Source of the DNA: Telluria sp042683405
GTDB lineage: Bacteria > Pseudomonadota > Gammaproteobacteria > Burkholderiales > Burkholderiaceae_D
Assembly (NCBI RefSeq): GCF_042683405.1
Contig: NZ_JBHUJS010000003.1
Span: 124,001 to 188,000 of the forward strand
Direction: 5' to 3'
Length of the DNA stretch: 64,000 nt
Shown: positions 1-8,053 of the stretch, in pieces
How positions within the stretch are numbered: position 1 is the first letter of the stretch
Layout of the letters: each line of letters begins with the position of its first letter
Position numbers and translations under genes: made by a program
The notes under the pieces: generated by a model
Told to the model about the DNA's origin: nothing
The model's database searches: none
Seen by the model: only the letters and a program-made list of their open reading frames with translations

Positions 1-1083
1 GATCCGGTCCTGGGTCAAGGTGCCCGTCTTATCGGTGCATAAAATATCGATCGCGCCGAGATTCTGGATCGCCTCCAGCCGTTTCACGATGACCTTCGCG
101 CGCGACATCGCCAGCGCCCCTTTCGCGAGATTCACCGTGACAATCATCGGCAGCATTTCCGGGGTGAGTCCAACGCCCACCGCCACCGCGAACAACAGGG
201 CCTCCAGCCAGTCGTTTTTCGTCACCCCGTTGATCAGCAGGACCAGCGGGACCATCACGGAAATGACACGAATCATCAGCCACGTGAATCGGGCCACGCC
301 CTTGTCGAACGCGGTGGGCGGCCGGCCACTGGCCACCTTGTCGGCCAGGTCGCCGAAAAATGTCGTGGCGCCGGTGCGAACGATGACGCCGGTGCCATAT
401 CCGCTTACCACGTTCGCTCCCATGAAGCACATGTTGGGCAGATCGAACGGGTTGTCGCTCACGCCCGTGAACGGCGCGGGAAATTTCTCTGCCGGCATGG
501 CTTCGCCGGTCAGCGCGGACTGGTTGATGAACAGGTCGTTGGCGTCGAGCAGGCGCAAGTCCGCAGGAATCATGTCCCCCGCGGACAGCTGCACGATATC
601 GCCGGGAACCAGTTCCTCGAGCGGCACCTCGGCAAAACCGCCGTCCGTCGTCACACCACGCCGCCGCACGCTCGCCGTATTCTTGACCATGGAGCGCAGG
701 CGGGCAGCCGCTTCGTTGGACCGATGCTCCTGGATAAAGGAAGTCCCGATCGACAACATCACCATCGCCACGATGATGACCGCCGCACGCACATCGCCCA
801 GCGCATAGGAAACGGTGGCGAGCACGAGCAGCAACCCATTCAAGGGGTTGCGCGCACGCGTCCACAACTCCCTGGCGATGGTGGGCCGTTGCTCCTTCGT
901 GACGAGGTTTCGTCCGAATTGCTTCAGCCGCGCCTGCGCTTCGCCGATGTCGAGGCCGTCCAGGCGGGATGCGAGCGCCGCGCATGCGTCCGCAGCGGAG
1001 AGTTTGCTGAGCTGGTTCAGCTCCGCCGTTTCGGTTTGCTTGCGCTTGCCGGGTCCTGATGGATCGAGGGAGTACTTGTGCAT
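1..1083 (-). CDS. mgtA: Magnesium-transporting P-type ATPase, MgtA/MgtB type (3' part cut by window edge)
   Basis: P3B-type ATPase expected to import Mg2+ across the inner membrane. The 361 codons present cover the N-terminal cytoplasmic tail, the first membrane helices (a hydrophobic stretch after about residue 85), the actuator domain with an ALTGEAMP motif, the next helix pair, and the family signature GLTPEMLPMIVT. The phosphorylation motif DKTGT follows, its Asp codon at 33-31 (residue 351). The reading frame runs off the window 10 codons later, so the nucleotide-binding domain and C-terminal helices are not seen. The ATG at 1083 is the first in-frame start after the upstream gene, 59 bp from that gene's stop. 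The UPF0104 gene immediately upstream on the same strand suggests cotranscription. Confidence 0.93.
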   Translation of the reverse strand, partial: MHKYSLDPSGPGKRKQTETAELNQLSKLSAADACAALASRLDGLDIGEAQARLKQFGRNLVTKEQRPTIARELWTRARNPLNGLLLVLATVSYALGDVRAAVIIVAMVMLSIGTSFIQEHRSNEAAARLRSMVKNTASVRRRGVTTDGGFAEVPLEELVPGDIVQLSAGDMIPADLRLLDANDLFINQSALTGEAMPAEKFPAPFTGVSDNPFDLPNMCFMGANVVSGYGTGVIVRTGATTFFGDLADKVASGRPPTAFDKGVARFTWLMIRVISVMVPLVLLINGVTKNDWLEALLFAVAVGVGLTPEMLPMIVTVNLAKGALAMSRAKVIVKRLEAIQNLGAIDILCTDKTGTLTQDRI

Positions 1084-1142
1084 GTCAATCCATCCGATCT
1101 GATCCGCAGGGGCGCTCGCGATCAACGGGCAAGGACATATTC

Positions 1143-2159
1143 TTACATCGTGGCGTGGCCGGCACCGCGCGAGAACACGATACCGGGCAGCATCGGCAAC
1201 CAGAAGCTCAAGCCACGGAACAACATTGTTGCCCCCAGCGCGACCGGGATCGATGTGCCGCTATGCTGCAGCGCCAGGACAGAGGTGGCCTCGAACACGC
1301 CCAGGCCGCCGGGAATGATGCTGATGGTGCGCAGCAGCGACGCGGCCATGAAACTGACAAACACGCCGCTGGCGGTTGCCGTTTCGCCCAGCGAACGGAT
1401 GAGAATCCACACCGTGGCTGCATCCAGCGCGATCACCATCAGTTGCAGCACGGTGCTCTTCATCATCAGCGGGAGGTTGCGCATCAAGGCAGGGTCCGCT
1501 TCTCCGAGAAGCGACAGAATCTTGCCCAGCAGCCGAATGTTCCTGAGTGCCGCCGGCAGCGAAATTCCGCGCGCAGCAAGAACCGCCACGCCGGTCAGCA
1601 ATACGCTGATGATCGACAGGAATGCGGCAAGGGCAAGGATCAGCGGGCTTACCTCGCCGCCCATCAGCGCAATGCCGATCGCGAGGCAGAGCGCCAGCGC
1701 ATAGGCGCCGTGATAGGCGACCCGGTCTACCAGCAGCGACGCCATCACGACGGCACGGGGAACGCCGCGCCGCTCGAGCGACCTGATGACAAAGACCGCC
1801 CCGCTGATGCCGCCCGACGGCAGGGCCTGGTCGATGAAGAGCTGGGCGAGGCTGAGTTTGAACGCGACGGGCATGGACACCGAACTTCCGCCAGCCCGCG
1901 CCACCACGCGCCAGACTTCGCCCTGCGCCAGATACGTCGCGGCCTGGACGAGGACAGCAACCGCCATCCACCATGGCTGAGCGCTTTCTGCGAGGCGCCA
2001 CAGCGCCCGCTCCTCCGACAATTCGAGCGCGACGACGATCAGGGCGGCGAGTGCCGCGCCGCCGATGAGCCAGGACAGCCAAAATGCAATACGCAGCGGG
2101 GCCCGGCGACCGGTGTTGCCACGGTCTGTGCGTCTGTCAACGAAATCATCGAGTCGCAT
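1143..2159 (-). CDS. UPF0104 / lysylphosphatidylglycerol synthase transmembrane-domain family protein
   Basis: A 338-residue integral membrane protein with about eight hydrophobic helices beginning at residue ~25. It carries patterns typical of the LPG_synthase_TM family (COG0392), for example LPSGGISGAVFVIRSL near residue 115 and IIPGGLGVFEA near residue 290. It lacks the cytosolic aminoacyl-transferase domain of MprF, so it is not a complete lysyl-PG synthase. Members of this family are thought to be lipid flippases or transporters, but this one's substrate is unknown. It lies 59 bp upstream of the MgtA-type ATPase on the same strand, so a role in envelope or ion homeostasis is an inference from context. 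Confidence 0.85.
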   Translation of the reverse strand: MRLDDFVDRRTDRGNTGRRAPLRIAFWLSWLIGGAALAALIVVALELSEERALWRLAESAQPWWMAVAVLVQAATYLAQGEVWRVVARAGGSSVSMPVAFKLSLAQLFIDQALPSGGISGAVFVIRSLERRGVPRAVVMASLLVDRVAYHGAYALALCLAIGIALMGGEVSPLILALAAFLSIISVLLTGVAVLAARGISLPAALRNIRLLGKILSLLGEADPALMRNLPLMMKSTVLQLMVIALDAATVWILIRSLGETATASGVFVSFMAASLLRTISIIPGGLGVFEATSVLALQHSGTSIPVALGATMLFRGLSFWLPMLPGIVFSRGAGHATM

Positions 2160-2336
2160 TGTTCGAAGCGCCGGTCGTCAGCCTTTCGGGTGTACGCCAT
2201 ACCGGACTTCCCCGCTTGATTTCCGTCAAACGAAGCGCAGGCGCAGACGGATTTCAGGCGAACGCAGGCAACTCTTGCACGCGACTGTCGCGATCCAGGC
2301 CGAACGGCCCTGATCAGGTCACGGGGACAGCGCCTG

Positions 2337-3317
2337 CTACGCTTGCGCGACCTTTTGGTCGATGGCGCCGAAGATGCTGCGCTTCTCGTTGTCGAGCATT
2401 TCGATGCGGATGGTGTCGCCGAACTTCATGAACTCGGTCACCGCCGCCCCGCCCTCGATGATCTCCAGGCAGCGCTTTTCGGCGATGCAGGAATAACCGC
2501 GGCTTGCGTCCTTGTTGGAAACGGTGCCCGAGCCGATGATCGAGCCGGCGCGCGCATTGCGTGTCTTGCACAGGTGCGCGATCAGCTGCGGGAAATTGAA
2601 GATCATGCCGGTGCCGGCATGCGGTTCGCCCACCAGCTTGCCGTTCCAGGTCGAGCGCAGCGGCAGGTTCACTTTGCCGTGGTTCCATGCGTCGCCCAGC
2701 TCATCGGGCGTCACCGCCACCGGCGAAAAGCTGGTCGCGGGCTTGGACTGGAAGAAGCCGAAGCCCTTTGCCAGCTCGTCCGGAATCAGGTTGCGCAGCG
2801 AGACGTCGTTGGCCAGCATCACCAGGCGGATGTGCTGCTGCGCCTCGTCCGGCGTCGCGCCCATCGGCACGTCGCCCGTGATGACCGCGATCTCGGCCTC
2901 GAAGTCGATGCCCCACGCCTCGTGCGCAAGCACGATGTCGTCGCAGGGGCCGAGGAAATCGTCGCTGCCGCCCTGGTACATCAGCGGATCTTCCCAGAAC
3001 GATGCCGGCATCTCGGCGCCGCGCGCCTTGCGCACCAGCTCGACGTGGTTCACATAGGCGGAGCCGTCGGCCCACTGGTAGGCGCGCGGCAGCGGCGCCA
3101 TGCATTGCGCCGGGTCGAAGTCAAAGTGGCGGCGCGTGCGCCCATTGTTCAGGCTGTCGGACAGCTCGGCCAGCTGCGGCGCGATGAACGCCCAGTCGTC
3201 GAGCGCGGCCTGCAGCGTGGGCGCGATGCCGTCGGCCATGTGGGCCAGCTTGAGGTCGCGGGAGACGACGGCCAGTTGCCCGTCGCGGGTGCCGTCTTTG
3301 ATCGTAGCAAGTTTCAT
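2337..3317 (-). CDS. Fumarylacetoacetate hydrolase family protein
   Basis: A 326-residue member of the FAA-hydrolase family, metal-dependent enzymes cleaving or decarboxylating acylpyruvate-like compounds in aromatic and amino-acid catabolism. An N-terminal FAA_hydrolase_N_2-like segment starts MKLATIKDGTRDGQLAVV. The catalytic domain follows, with an FEAEIAVITGD metal-binding stretch near residue 190, SKPATSFSPVAVTP near 230 and a GSGTVSN motif near 290. The frame extends upstream to 3452, but that part translates the palindromic repeat and is not family-like, so the ATG at 3317 is chosen. No other catabolic genes are adjacent, so the true substrate cannot be named. Confidence 0.88.
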   Translation of the reverse strand: MKLATIKDGTRDGQLAVVSRDLKLAHMADGIAPTLQAALDDWAFIAPQLAELSDSLNNGRTRRHFDFDPAQCMAPLPRAYQWADGSAYVNHVELVRKARGAEMPASFWEDPLMYQGGSDDFLGPCDDIVLAHEAWGIDFEAEIAVITGDVPMGATPDEAQQHIRLVMLANDVSLRNLIPDELAKGFGFFQSKPATSFSPVAVTPDELGDAWNHGKVNLPLRSTWNGKLVGEPHAGTGMIFNFPQLIAHLCKTRNARAGSIIGSGTVSNKDASRGYSCIAEKRCLEIIEGGAAVTEFMKFGDTIRIEMLDNEKRSIFGAIDQKVAQA

Positions 3318-3351
3318 CAGTTTGAGTGCGAAATAATGGGGACAGACCCCG

Positions 3352-3396
3352 AAATGGGGACAGACCCCATTTTCGAAATGGGGTCTGTCCCCATTT
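3352..3396. repeat. Perfect 21-bp inverted repeat of the GGGGACAGWCCCC family between rsuA and the FAA hydrolase gene
   Basis: Two perfectly complementary 21-bp arms (3352-3372 and 3376-3396, core TGGGGACAGACCCCA) are separated by TCG. They start directly at the rsuA stop codon. A further half copy lies at 3337-3350. It may act as a terminator-like or mRNA-stabilising hairpin for rsuA. The same core recurs at many intergenic sites in this window. Confidence 0.9.
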
Positions 3397-4107
3397 TTAT
3401 GCGAGGAGGGTGAGCTGGGCGGGGGTGAGGTAGCACCACTCGCCTTCGGCAAGGCCGAGGGCGTCGAGCTCGAGGCCGCCGATGGCGGAGCGGTGCAGCG
3501 CGGCGCAGTGGTTGCCGGCCGCGGCCAGCATGCGCTTGACCTGGTGGTATTTGCCCTGCTCCAGCACGATCTCGAGCTGGTGCTCGCCGTGCTGGATGCA
3601 GCGCACCGCGGCCAGCGGCGCCGGCTCGTCGTGCAGCTGGACGCCGGACAGCAGCTGGTCGATCAGCGCCTGCGTCACGGGCTCGGCCGTGGTGGCCTGG
3701 TAGACCTTGGGCACGTGGCGCTTGGGCGAGGATTGCGCGTGGATGAAGGGGCCGTCGTCGGACATCAGCAGCATGCCGGTGGTGTCGTGGTCGAGGCGCC
3801 CCACGGGCTGCACTTCGCGCCAGGTGAACTGCTCCGGCAGCAGCGTCAGCACGCCGGGGTGGTGGCTCGGCTTGCGCGAGCATTCGTAGTTCGCCGGCTT
3901 GTTCAACGCGATGTAGACGTGCTCGCGGTAGATCCACTCCTCGTCGAACACGGTCAGCACCAGACCGTCTGTCTCGATCGCGGTTTTGTAGTTCGTGTGA
4001 ATTTCGCCGTTGACGGCGACGTCGCCATCCTCGATCAGGGCGCGGCAGTATTTACGCGTGCCAAAGCCCTGCGATTGCAGGATGCGGTCCAGGGATAGTT
4101 TGCTCAT
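3397..4107 (-). CDS. rsuA: Ribosomal small subunit pseudouridine synthase (RsuA family)
   Basis: Predicted to isomerise a uridine in 16S rRNA to pseudouridine (U516 in E. coli). The 236-residue product starts with a small S4-like RNA-binding domain (SLDRILQSQGFGTRKYC at residue ~4). The catalytic domain follows, with the family signature GRLDHDTTGMLLMSDDG near residue 100 containing the catalytic Asp. EQGKYHQVKRMLAAAGN lies near residue 190. Length matches E. coli RsuA (231). The frame is open to 4233, but the start at 4107 gives the canonical N terminus. The stop codon abuts a perfect inverted repeat. Confidence 0.92.
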   Translation of the reverse strand: MSKLSLDRILQSQGFGTRKYCRALIEDGDVAVNGEIHTNYKTAIETDGLVLTVFDEEWIYREHVYIALNKPANYECSRKPSHHPGVLTLLPEQFTWREVQPVGRLDHDTTGMLLMSDDGPFIHAQSSPKRHVPKVYQATTAEPVTQALIDQLLSGVQLHDEPAPLAAVRCIQHGEHQLEIVLEQGKYHQVKRMLAAAGNHCAALHRSAIGGLELDALGLAEGEWCYLTPAQLTLLA

Positions 4108-4219
4108 GGGGCAGAACTTTACCAGACGGCGCCTGCAAGCGGGCCATGATGCGGCCCTGCCGCCTCGGCGCTGCGGGAACAGTCCGCCCCCTCGGCTGGT
4201 TGTAGTCCTACAAAAATCC

Positions 4220-4233
4220 TTGAGGTAGATCAA
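4220..4233. promoter_or_regulatory. Candidate FNR/Anr-type box
   Basis: TTGAGGTAGATCAA matches the FNR/Anr/Dnr palindrome TTGAT-N4-ATCAA at 9 of 10 defined positions. It lies in the 217-bp gap between rsuA and the small gene at 4325. An AT-containing GATACA block about 20 bp downstream could serve as a -10 element for rightward transcription. This is sequence similarity only. Confidence 0.4.
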
Positions 4234-4324
4234 TCGCCGAAATGTCGCTGCCGATACACTGACAGCATTAGGAATTTACCTAATCCAACCCCCACAACGG
4301 CAGTCATCATGAGACGAAGGACGA

Positions 4325-4603
4325 ATGATGAAAACTCAAATTCAAACTAGCCACACGGAAATCGAATACCCCTCCACGAATGCCATGGAACAGGCGGCGC
4401 TGCTCAAGGCGCGCTGTGCGGTGGCGCGGTGGCGATGCAGCGACCAGCTTCTCCTCGGGGAAGCTGAGGCGGCCAGCAGCGCGCAGGCGGAATGGTATGC
4501 GGAGCTGGAGCAGCGGATGTACCAGTGGATCGCGAGCGGCGGTCTGGCGCGGGATGCGGGAGGGCGCGCTCCCGTGGGATCGGAAAATTCCTGCGTCGGG
4601 TAA
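4325..4603 (+). CDS. Small protein of unknown function
   Basis: A 92-residue open frame preceded by a purine-rich GACGAAGGACGA that can act as a ribosome-binding site. It has GC-rich third positions like its neighbours, and a bidirectional hairpin lies shortly downstream. The product is soluble, with a helical, Ala/Glu-rich middle (EQAALLKARCAVARW, residues ~21-35) and no recognisable domain or signal. A FNR-like palindrome lies about 90 bp upstream. I do not recognise the family. Isolation between two terminators or promoters supports a real gene, but the evidence is modest. Confidence 0.45.
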   Translation: MMKTQIQTSHTEIEYPSTNAMEQAALLKARCAVARWRCSDQLLLGEAEAASSAQAEWYAELEQRMYQWIASGGLARDAGGRAPVGSENSCVG

Positions 4604-4651
4604 GCGGTTTTCCGTAGGGGACTGCTCGCAGCGGTCCGTGTCCCACAAACG

Positions 4652-4676
4652 AAAACGACGGCAATGCCGTCGTTTT
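4652..4676. terminator. Bidirectional hairpin terminator
   Basis: An 11-bp perfect stem AAAACGACGGC / GCCGTCGTTTT with a 3-nt loop lies about 50 bp downstream of the small gene at 4325-4603. The A and T ends of the arms provide a short U-tract in either direction. Confidence 0.7.
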
Positions 4677-4857
4677 CTCTGCCCCGTCGGGGACTTGGGT
4701 GAGGAATCAAGAATTCACTCAGTTTCCGCTACCATCGCGGCTGTAGTTTTCAATCAGGTGAATTTGCCAATCTTTTTTTTCGGCTCTCCAACAAAGAACT
4801 ACACCCCCAATATTAGTCCACTTTCCCGACAATGCAAGCGCCGCACGCCCTATTTCT

Positions 4858-5829
4858 TCAGCGTACCGACGGGATCGGCGCGTGGGTCATGGCTTTCACG
4901 GCGCCCTCGCCCACCGCGGCGCCGAAGCGCTTGAGCACGCGCTCGGGCAGGCCTTCCTGCTGGGTGTAGTCGACCACGTCCTCGGCCTTGACGACGTCGC
5001 GGGCCACCGTGTCCACGGTGCCGAAGCCGTCTGCCAGGCCCATTTTGACGGCGCGCGCGCCGGTCCAGAACAGGCCCGAGAACATGTCCGGCGTTTCCTT
5101 CAGGCGCGCACCGCGGCCTTCGCGCACCACGGCGATGAACTGCTGGTGGATCTCGTTGAGCATCTGCTGCGCGTATTGCTTCTGGCTCTCGGACTGCGGG
5201 CTGAACGGGTCCATGAAGCCCTTGTGCTCGCCCGCCGTCAGCAGGCGCCGCTCGACGCCCAGCTTGTTCATCAGTCCGGTAAAGCCGAAGCCGTCCATCA
5301 GCACTCCGACGGAACCGACGATGCTGGCCTTGTTCACATAGATGCGGTCCGCCGCCGCGGCAATGTAGTAGCCGCCGGAGGCGCAGATTTCGTCCACCAC
5401 CACGTACAGCGGCTTTTCCGGATATTCGGCGCGCAGGCGCTTGATCTCGTCGACAATGATGCCGGCCTGGACCGGGCTGCCGCCCGGGCTGTTGATGCGC
5501 AGGACGATCGCCGCCGCGCCCTCGTCCGAGAAGGCCTTGTTCAGCGACGGGATCACGTTGTCCGCAGCGCCGGTGCCCTCCACGTCGATTTCGCCGTCGA
5601 TCTCGATCAGCGCCGTATGCGGGCCGATCTTTTCCTCCGCCAGCGACGGGAAGTCGAAGTCGAAGTAGGCCCACACGACCAGGAACACCATCATCAGGGT
5701 CAGCAGGCGGAAGAAGATGCCCCAGCGGCGCGAGGCGCGCTGCTCGCGCACGGTGGCCAGCACCAGTTTTTGCAGGGTCTCGCGCTCCCAGGTGGGCGTG
5801 TCGCGGTCGTGTTTGTTGTCGTCGCTCAT
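4858..5829 (-). CDS. sppA: Signal peptide peptidase SppA-type, S49 family
   Basis: Membrane-bound serine protease that degrades cleaved signal peptides. The 323-residue single-domain form has a cytoplasmic N terminus and one transmembrane helix (residues ~40-60, LLTLMMVFLVVWAYF). The periplasmic protease domain follows. The INSPGGSP oxyanion region lies near residue 115. The nucleophile motif DEICASGGYYIA is near residue 145, and the general-base Lys lies in AGEHKGFMDPF near residue 200. It is the last gene of rluC-HAD-Rieske-sppA on the minus strand, 47 bp after the Rieske gene. Confidence 0.93.
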   Translation of the reverse strand: MSDDNKHDRDTPTWERETLQKLVLATVREQRASRRWGIFFRLLTLMMVFLVVWAYFDFDFPSLAEEKIGPHTALIEIDGEIDVEGTGAADNVIPSLNKAFSDEGAAAIVLRINSPGGSPVQAGIIVDEIKRLRAEYPEKPLYVVVDEICASGGYYIAAAADRIYVNKASIVGSVGVLMDGFGFTGLMNKLGVERRLLTAGEHKGFMDPFSPQSESQKQYAQQMLNEIHQQFIAVVREGRGARLKETPDMFSGLFWTGARAVKMGLADGFGTVDTVARDVVKAEDVVDYTQQEGLPERVLKRFGAAVGEGAVKAMTHAPIPSVR

Positions 5830-5876
5830 GTGCTGTTATATATAGTTACCCCGTCTTCCCGCGCAGGGGGGCGGAG

Positions 5877-6236
5877 TCAGGCCGTGATCTTGTCACTGGG
5901 GTGCCAGTATATGCCGTTGTTGTCTTCTTCTACAGCAATTGCTTGCAGGCGCCCGCCCTTGCACGGCCCGCCCACGCACTCGCCGGTCTCGGGAGTATAG
6001 ATCGCGCCATGCGTCTGGCACATGATGTACAGCCCGCTCGACTCGAAGAATTCGCCCTTGAACCAGTCCAGCTCGGTCGGCACGTGCGCGCAGCGGTTCA
6101 GGTAGCCGTAGGCCTTGCCGCCGCGCCGCACCACGAAGCCGGTCGCGGCCTCGCCATGCACCTGCACCGGAAAGCGCACGCCCTTGCCGCCTTCCGCCAC
6201 CTCGCCGGACGCGCAGACGAAGATCCGCTCCGCCAT
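5877..6236 (-). CDS. Rieske [2Fe-2S] domain protein
   Basis: A 119-residue soluble ferredoxin-like protein. Both Rieske cluster motifs are present: NRCAHV (Cys-x-His) near residue 50 and MCQTHGA (Cys-x-x-His) near residue 73. It ends with GGPCKGGRLQAI. Small stand-alone Rieske proteins transfer electrons, but the partner is unknown. The chosen ATG at 6236 shares one base with the upstream HAD stop codon (TGATG), implying translational coupling. An in-frame start seven codons earlier would overlap that gene further and is less likely. Confidence 0.88.
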   Translation of the reverse strand: MAERIFVCASGEVAEGGKGVRFPVQVHGEAATGFVVRRGGKAYGYLNRCAHVPTELDWFKGEFFESSGLYIMCQTHGAIYTPETGECVGGPCKGGRLQAIAVEEDNNGIYWHPSDKITA

Positions 6237-6895
6237 CAGGCGTGCTCCGCCAGCCATTTGTGCAGCTCGTCCACCGAGGTGGCCGAGTACACCGGGTTGC
6301 AGGCGTGCAGCTGGTCGACCGGGTGCGCGCCGTACTGCACGGCGATGCCGTGCGCGCCGGCGTTGTTCGCCATCATCAGGTCGTGCGTGGTGTCGCCGAT
6401 CATCACGGTGCGGCGGATGTCCTGGCCGAGCTCGCGGGTCAGCTCCTGCAGCATGGCCGGGTGCGGCTTGGAGAAGGTCTCGTCGGCGCAGCGGGTCGCG
6501 TGGAACATGCTCAGGAGGCCGGTGCCGTTGAGCGCGCGGTTCAGGCCCACGCGGCTCTTGCCGGTCGCCACCGCCAGGAAATAGGCCTTGGATGCCAGCT
6601 CGCGCAGCATCTCCTCCACGCCATCGAACAGCGTCAGCTCGTGGTCGCGCGACAAGTAATGGAAGCGGTAGCGCTCCACCACGCGCGGATACAGGGCCGG
6701 GTCGATGTCCGGCAGCGCCTTCTTCATCGCCTCCTGCAGCGACAGGCCGATGACGTGGGCGGCGGCCGACTCGTGCGGGACGGGCAGGCCGAGGTCACGG
6801 GCGGCAGCCTGGATGCACTTGACGATCGCGCCGGTGCTGTCCATGAGGGTGCCGTCCCAATCGAAAACGATGAGGTCGTATTGCTTCTTTGCCAT
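6236..6895 (-). CDS. HAD-superfamily phosphatase, phosphoglycolate phosphatase-like
   Basis: A 219-residue HAD hydrolase of the Gph/PGP subfamily. Motif I is FDWDGTLMDST (nucleophile Asp at residue ~12). A helical cap follows. Motif II is AVATGKSR near residue 110, a Lys lies in FSKPHPAML near 140, and motif III is MIGDTTHDLMMANNAG near 165. The substrate is probably a small phosphate ester and cannot be fixed from sequence. The ATG at 6895 gives the usual short N terminus before motif I; the upstream in-frame ATG at 6934 reads into repeat sequence. Start-stop overlap with the Rieske gene. Confidence 0.9.
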   Translation of the reverse strand: MAKKQYDLIVFDWDGTLMDSTGAIVKCIQAAARDLGLPVPHESAAAHVIGLSLQEAMKKALPDIDPALYPRVVERYRFHYLSRDHELTLFDGVEEMLRELASKAYFLAVATGKSRVGLNRALNGTGLLSMFHATRCADETFSKPHPAMLQELTRELGQDIRRTVMIGDTTHDLMMANNAGAHGIAVQYGAHPVDQLHACNPVYSATSVDELHKWLAEHA

Positions 6896-6928
6896 TTTCT
6901 TGGTTCCACCAGCGTCCCGCGCGCGTCC

Positions 6929-7035
6929 CGTCACCCGCGCAGCGGGGACCCATGCTGAGCTGCCGGGGCCGCTCAGGCAAGCAGGCGGATTGCGAACTCA
7001 GCATGGATCCCCGCATGCGCGGGGATGACGGAGGC
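6929..7035. repeat. Inverted pair of dispersed GGGGAyCCATGCTGAG repeats
   Basis: The left part carries GCGCAGCGGGGACCCATGCT, and the right part (about 6998-7035) carries the reverse-oriented CTCAGCATGGATCCCCGC followed by a GGGGATGACG end. The two face each other around a 40-nt centre. The element fills the gap between rluC and the HAD gene. Related copies occur at 17208, 28821 and 49077. Confidence 0.8.
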
Positions 7036-7072
7036 GGCGCGGAAGATGCCGGTACTAATTATGTAATCTGTT

Positions 7073-8053
7073 CTATTGCGGGCCGGCCTTCGCCGACGGA
7101 TTGCCCAAGCTTACCAAGAAACGCTCGCATTCGCCGGGCAGCGGCGCTTTTACCGTTACCGGCTTGCCGGTGTCCGGGTGCGTAAACGTGATCTGGTGCG
7201 CATGCAGGAACATGCGCTTGAGCGCACCCCGCTTGTCGGTCGCCTTGAGCAGCTGCTTGTTCAGCGCAAAATCGCCATACTTGTCGTCGCCCGCGATCGG
7301 AAAGCCGCTCGAGGCCAGGTGCACGCGGATCTGGTGCGTGCGCCCCGTCTTCAGCTCCGCCTCCAGCAGCGCGAACTCCTCGTATTTCTTGAGCAGCGTA
7401 AACACCGTGTGCGATTCCATGCCGCCGGCCTGCACCACCACGCGCCGCTCGCCTTCCGGTGTCGTGTATTTATGCAGCGGCAGCTTCACGTGCTGGCGCT
7501 TGTTCTGCCAGTCGCCATACACCAGGGTCAGGTAGCGCTTGTCCGTGGTGCCGTCGCGCATCTGCTCGTGCAGGTTGGTCAGCGCCGAGCGCTTCTTGGC
7601 CAGCAGCAGCAGGCCGGACGTCTCGCGGTCCAGCCGGTGCACCAGTTCCAGGAACTTCGCTTCCGGGCGCGAGGCGCGCAGCTGCTCGATCACGCCATAC
7701 GACACCCCGGAGCCGCCGTGCACGGCAATCCCGGCCGGCTTGTCGACGATCAGCAGGTGGTTGTCTTCGTACAGGATCGGGAATTCCGCGCCGGGCGCCG
7801 CGACCGAACTTGCCTTTTCGGCAAGCCTGATCGGCGGAATGCGCACCAGGTCGCCCGCTTCGAGACGGTACAGCTGGTCGATGCGCCCCTTGTTCACGCG
7901 CACCTCGCCAGAGCGAAGAATGCGGTAGATGTGGCTCTTGGGGACGCCCTTGCACACTCTTAACAGATAGTTATCGATCCGCTGTCCGGCTTCTTCTTCC
8001 GTGATTGTCACGAATTGGGCTTGAGGCGTAGAAATTCTCTCTAAGTCCTTCAT
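7073..8053 (-). CDS. rluC: 23S rRNA pseudouridine synthase RluC
   Basis: Predicted to form pseudouridines in 23S rRNA (955/2504/2580 in E. coli). The 326-residue protein has an S4 RNA-binding domain (residues ~22-80, QRIDNYLLRVCKGVPKSHIY) and then a RluA-type catalytic domain. The HRLDRETSGLLLLAK motif, containing the catalytic Asp, lies near residue 140, and LKTGRTHQIRVHL near 235. It is transcribed divergently from rne, the arrangement common in beta- and gammaproteobacteria, and heads the HAD-Rieske-sppA cluster. Confidence 0.95.
   Translation of the reverse strand: MKDLERISTPQAQFVTITEEEAGQRIDNYLLRVCKGVPKSHIYRILRSGEVRVNKGRIDQLYRLEAGDLVRIPPIRLAEKASSVAAPGAEFPILYEDNHLLIVDKPAGIAVHGGSGVSYGVIEQLRASRPEAKFLELVHRLDRETSGLLLLAKKRSALTNLHEQMRDGTTDKRYLTLVYGDWQNKRQHVKLPLHKYTTPEGERRVVVQAGGMESHTVFTLLKKYEEFALLEAELKTGRTHQIRVHLASSGFPIAGDDKYGDFALNKQLLKATDKRGALKRMFLHAHQITFTHPDTGKPVTVKAPLPGECERFLVSLGNPSAKAGPQ

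Noticed and set aside
20..985. Two frames (plus 20-808, minus 29-985) over the first kilobase
   Set aside because: Both are shadows; the true gene is the minus-strand MgtA-type ATPase frame, which runs off the window edge and shows DKTGT and GLTPEMLP motifs.
4858..8053. Horizontal acquisition of the sppA-Rieske-HAD-rluC block
   Set aside because: Codon pattern is the same as the neighbours and the order next to rne is common in betaproteobacteria.
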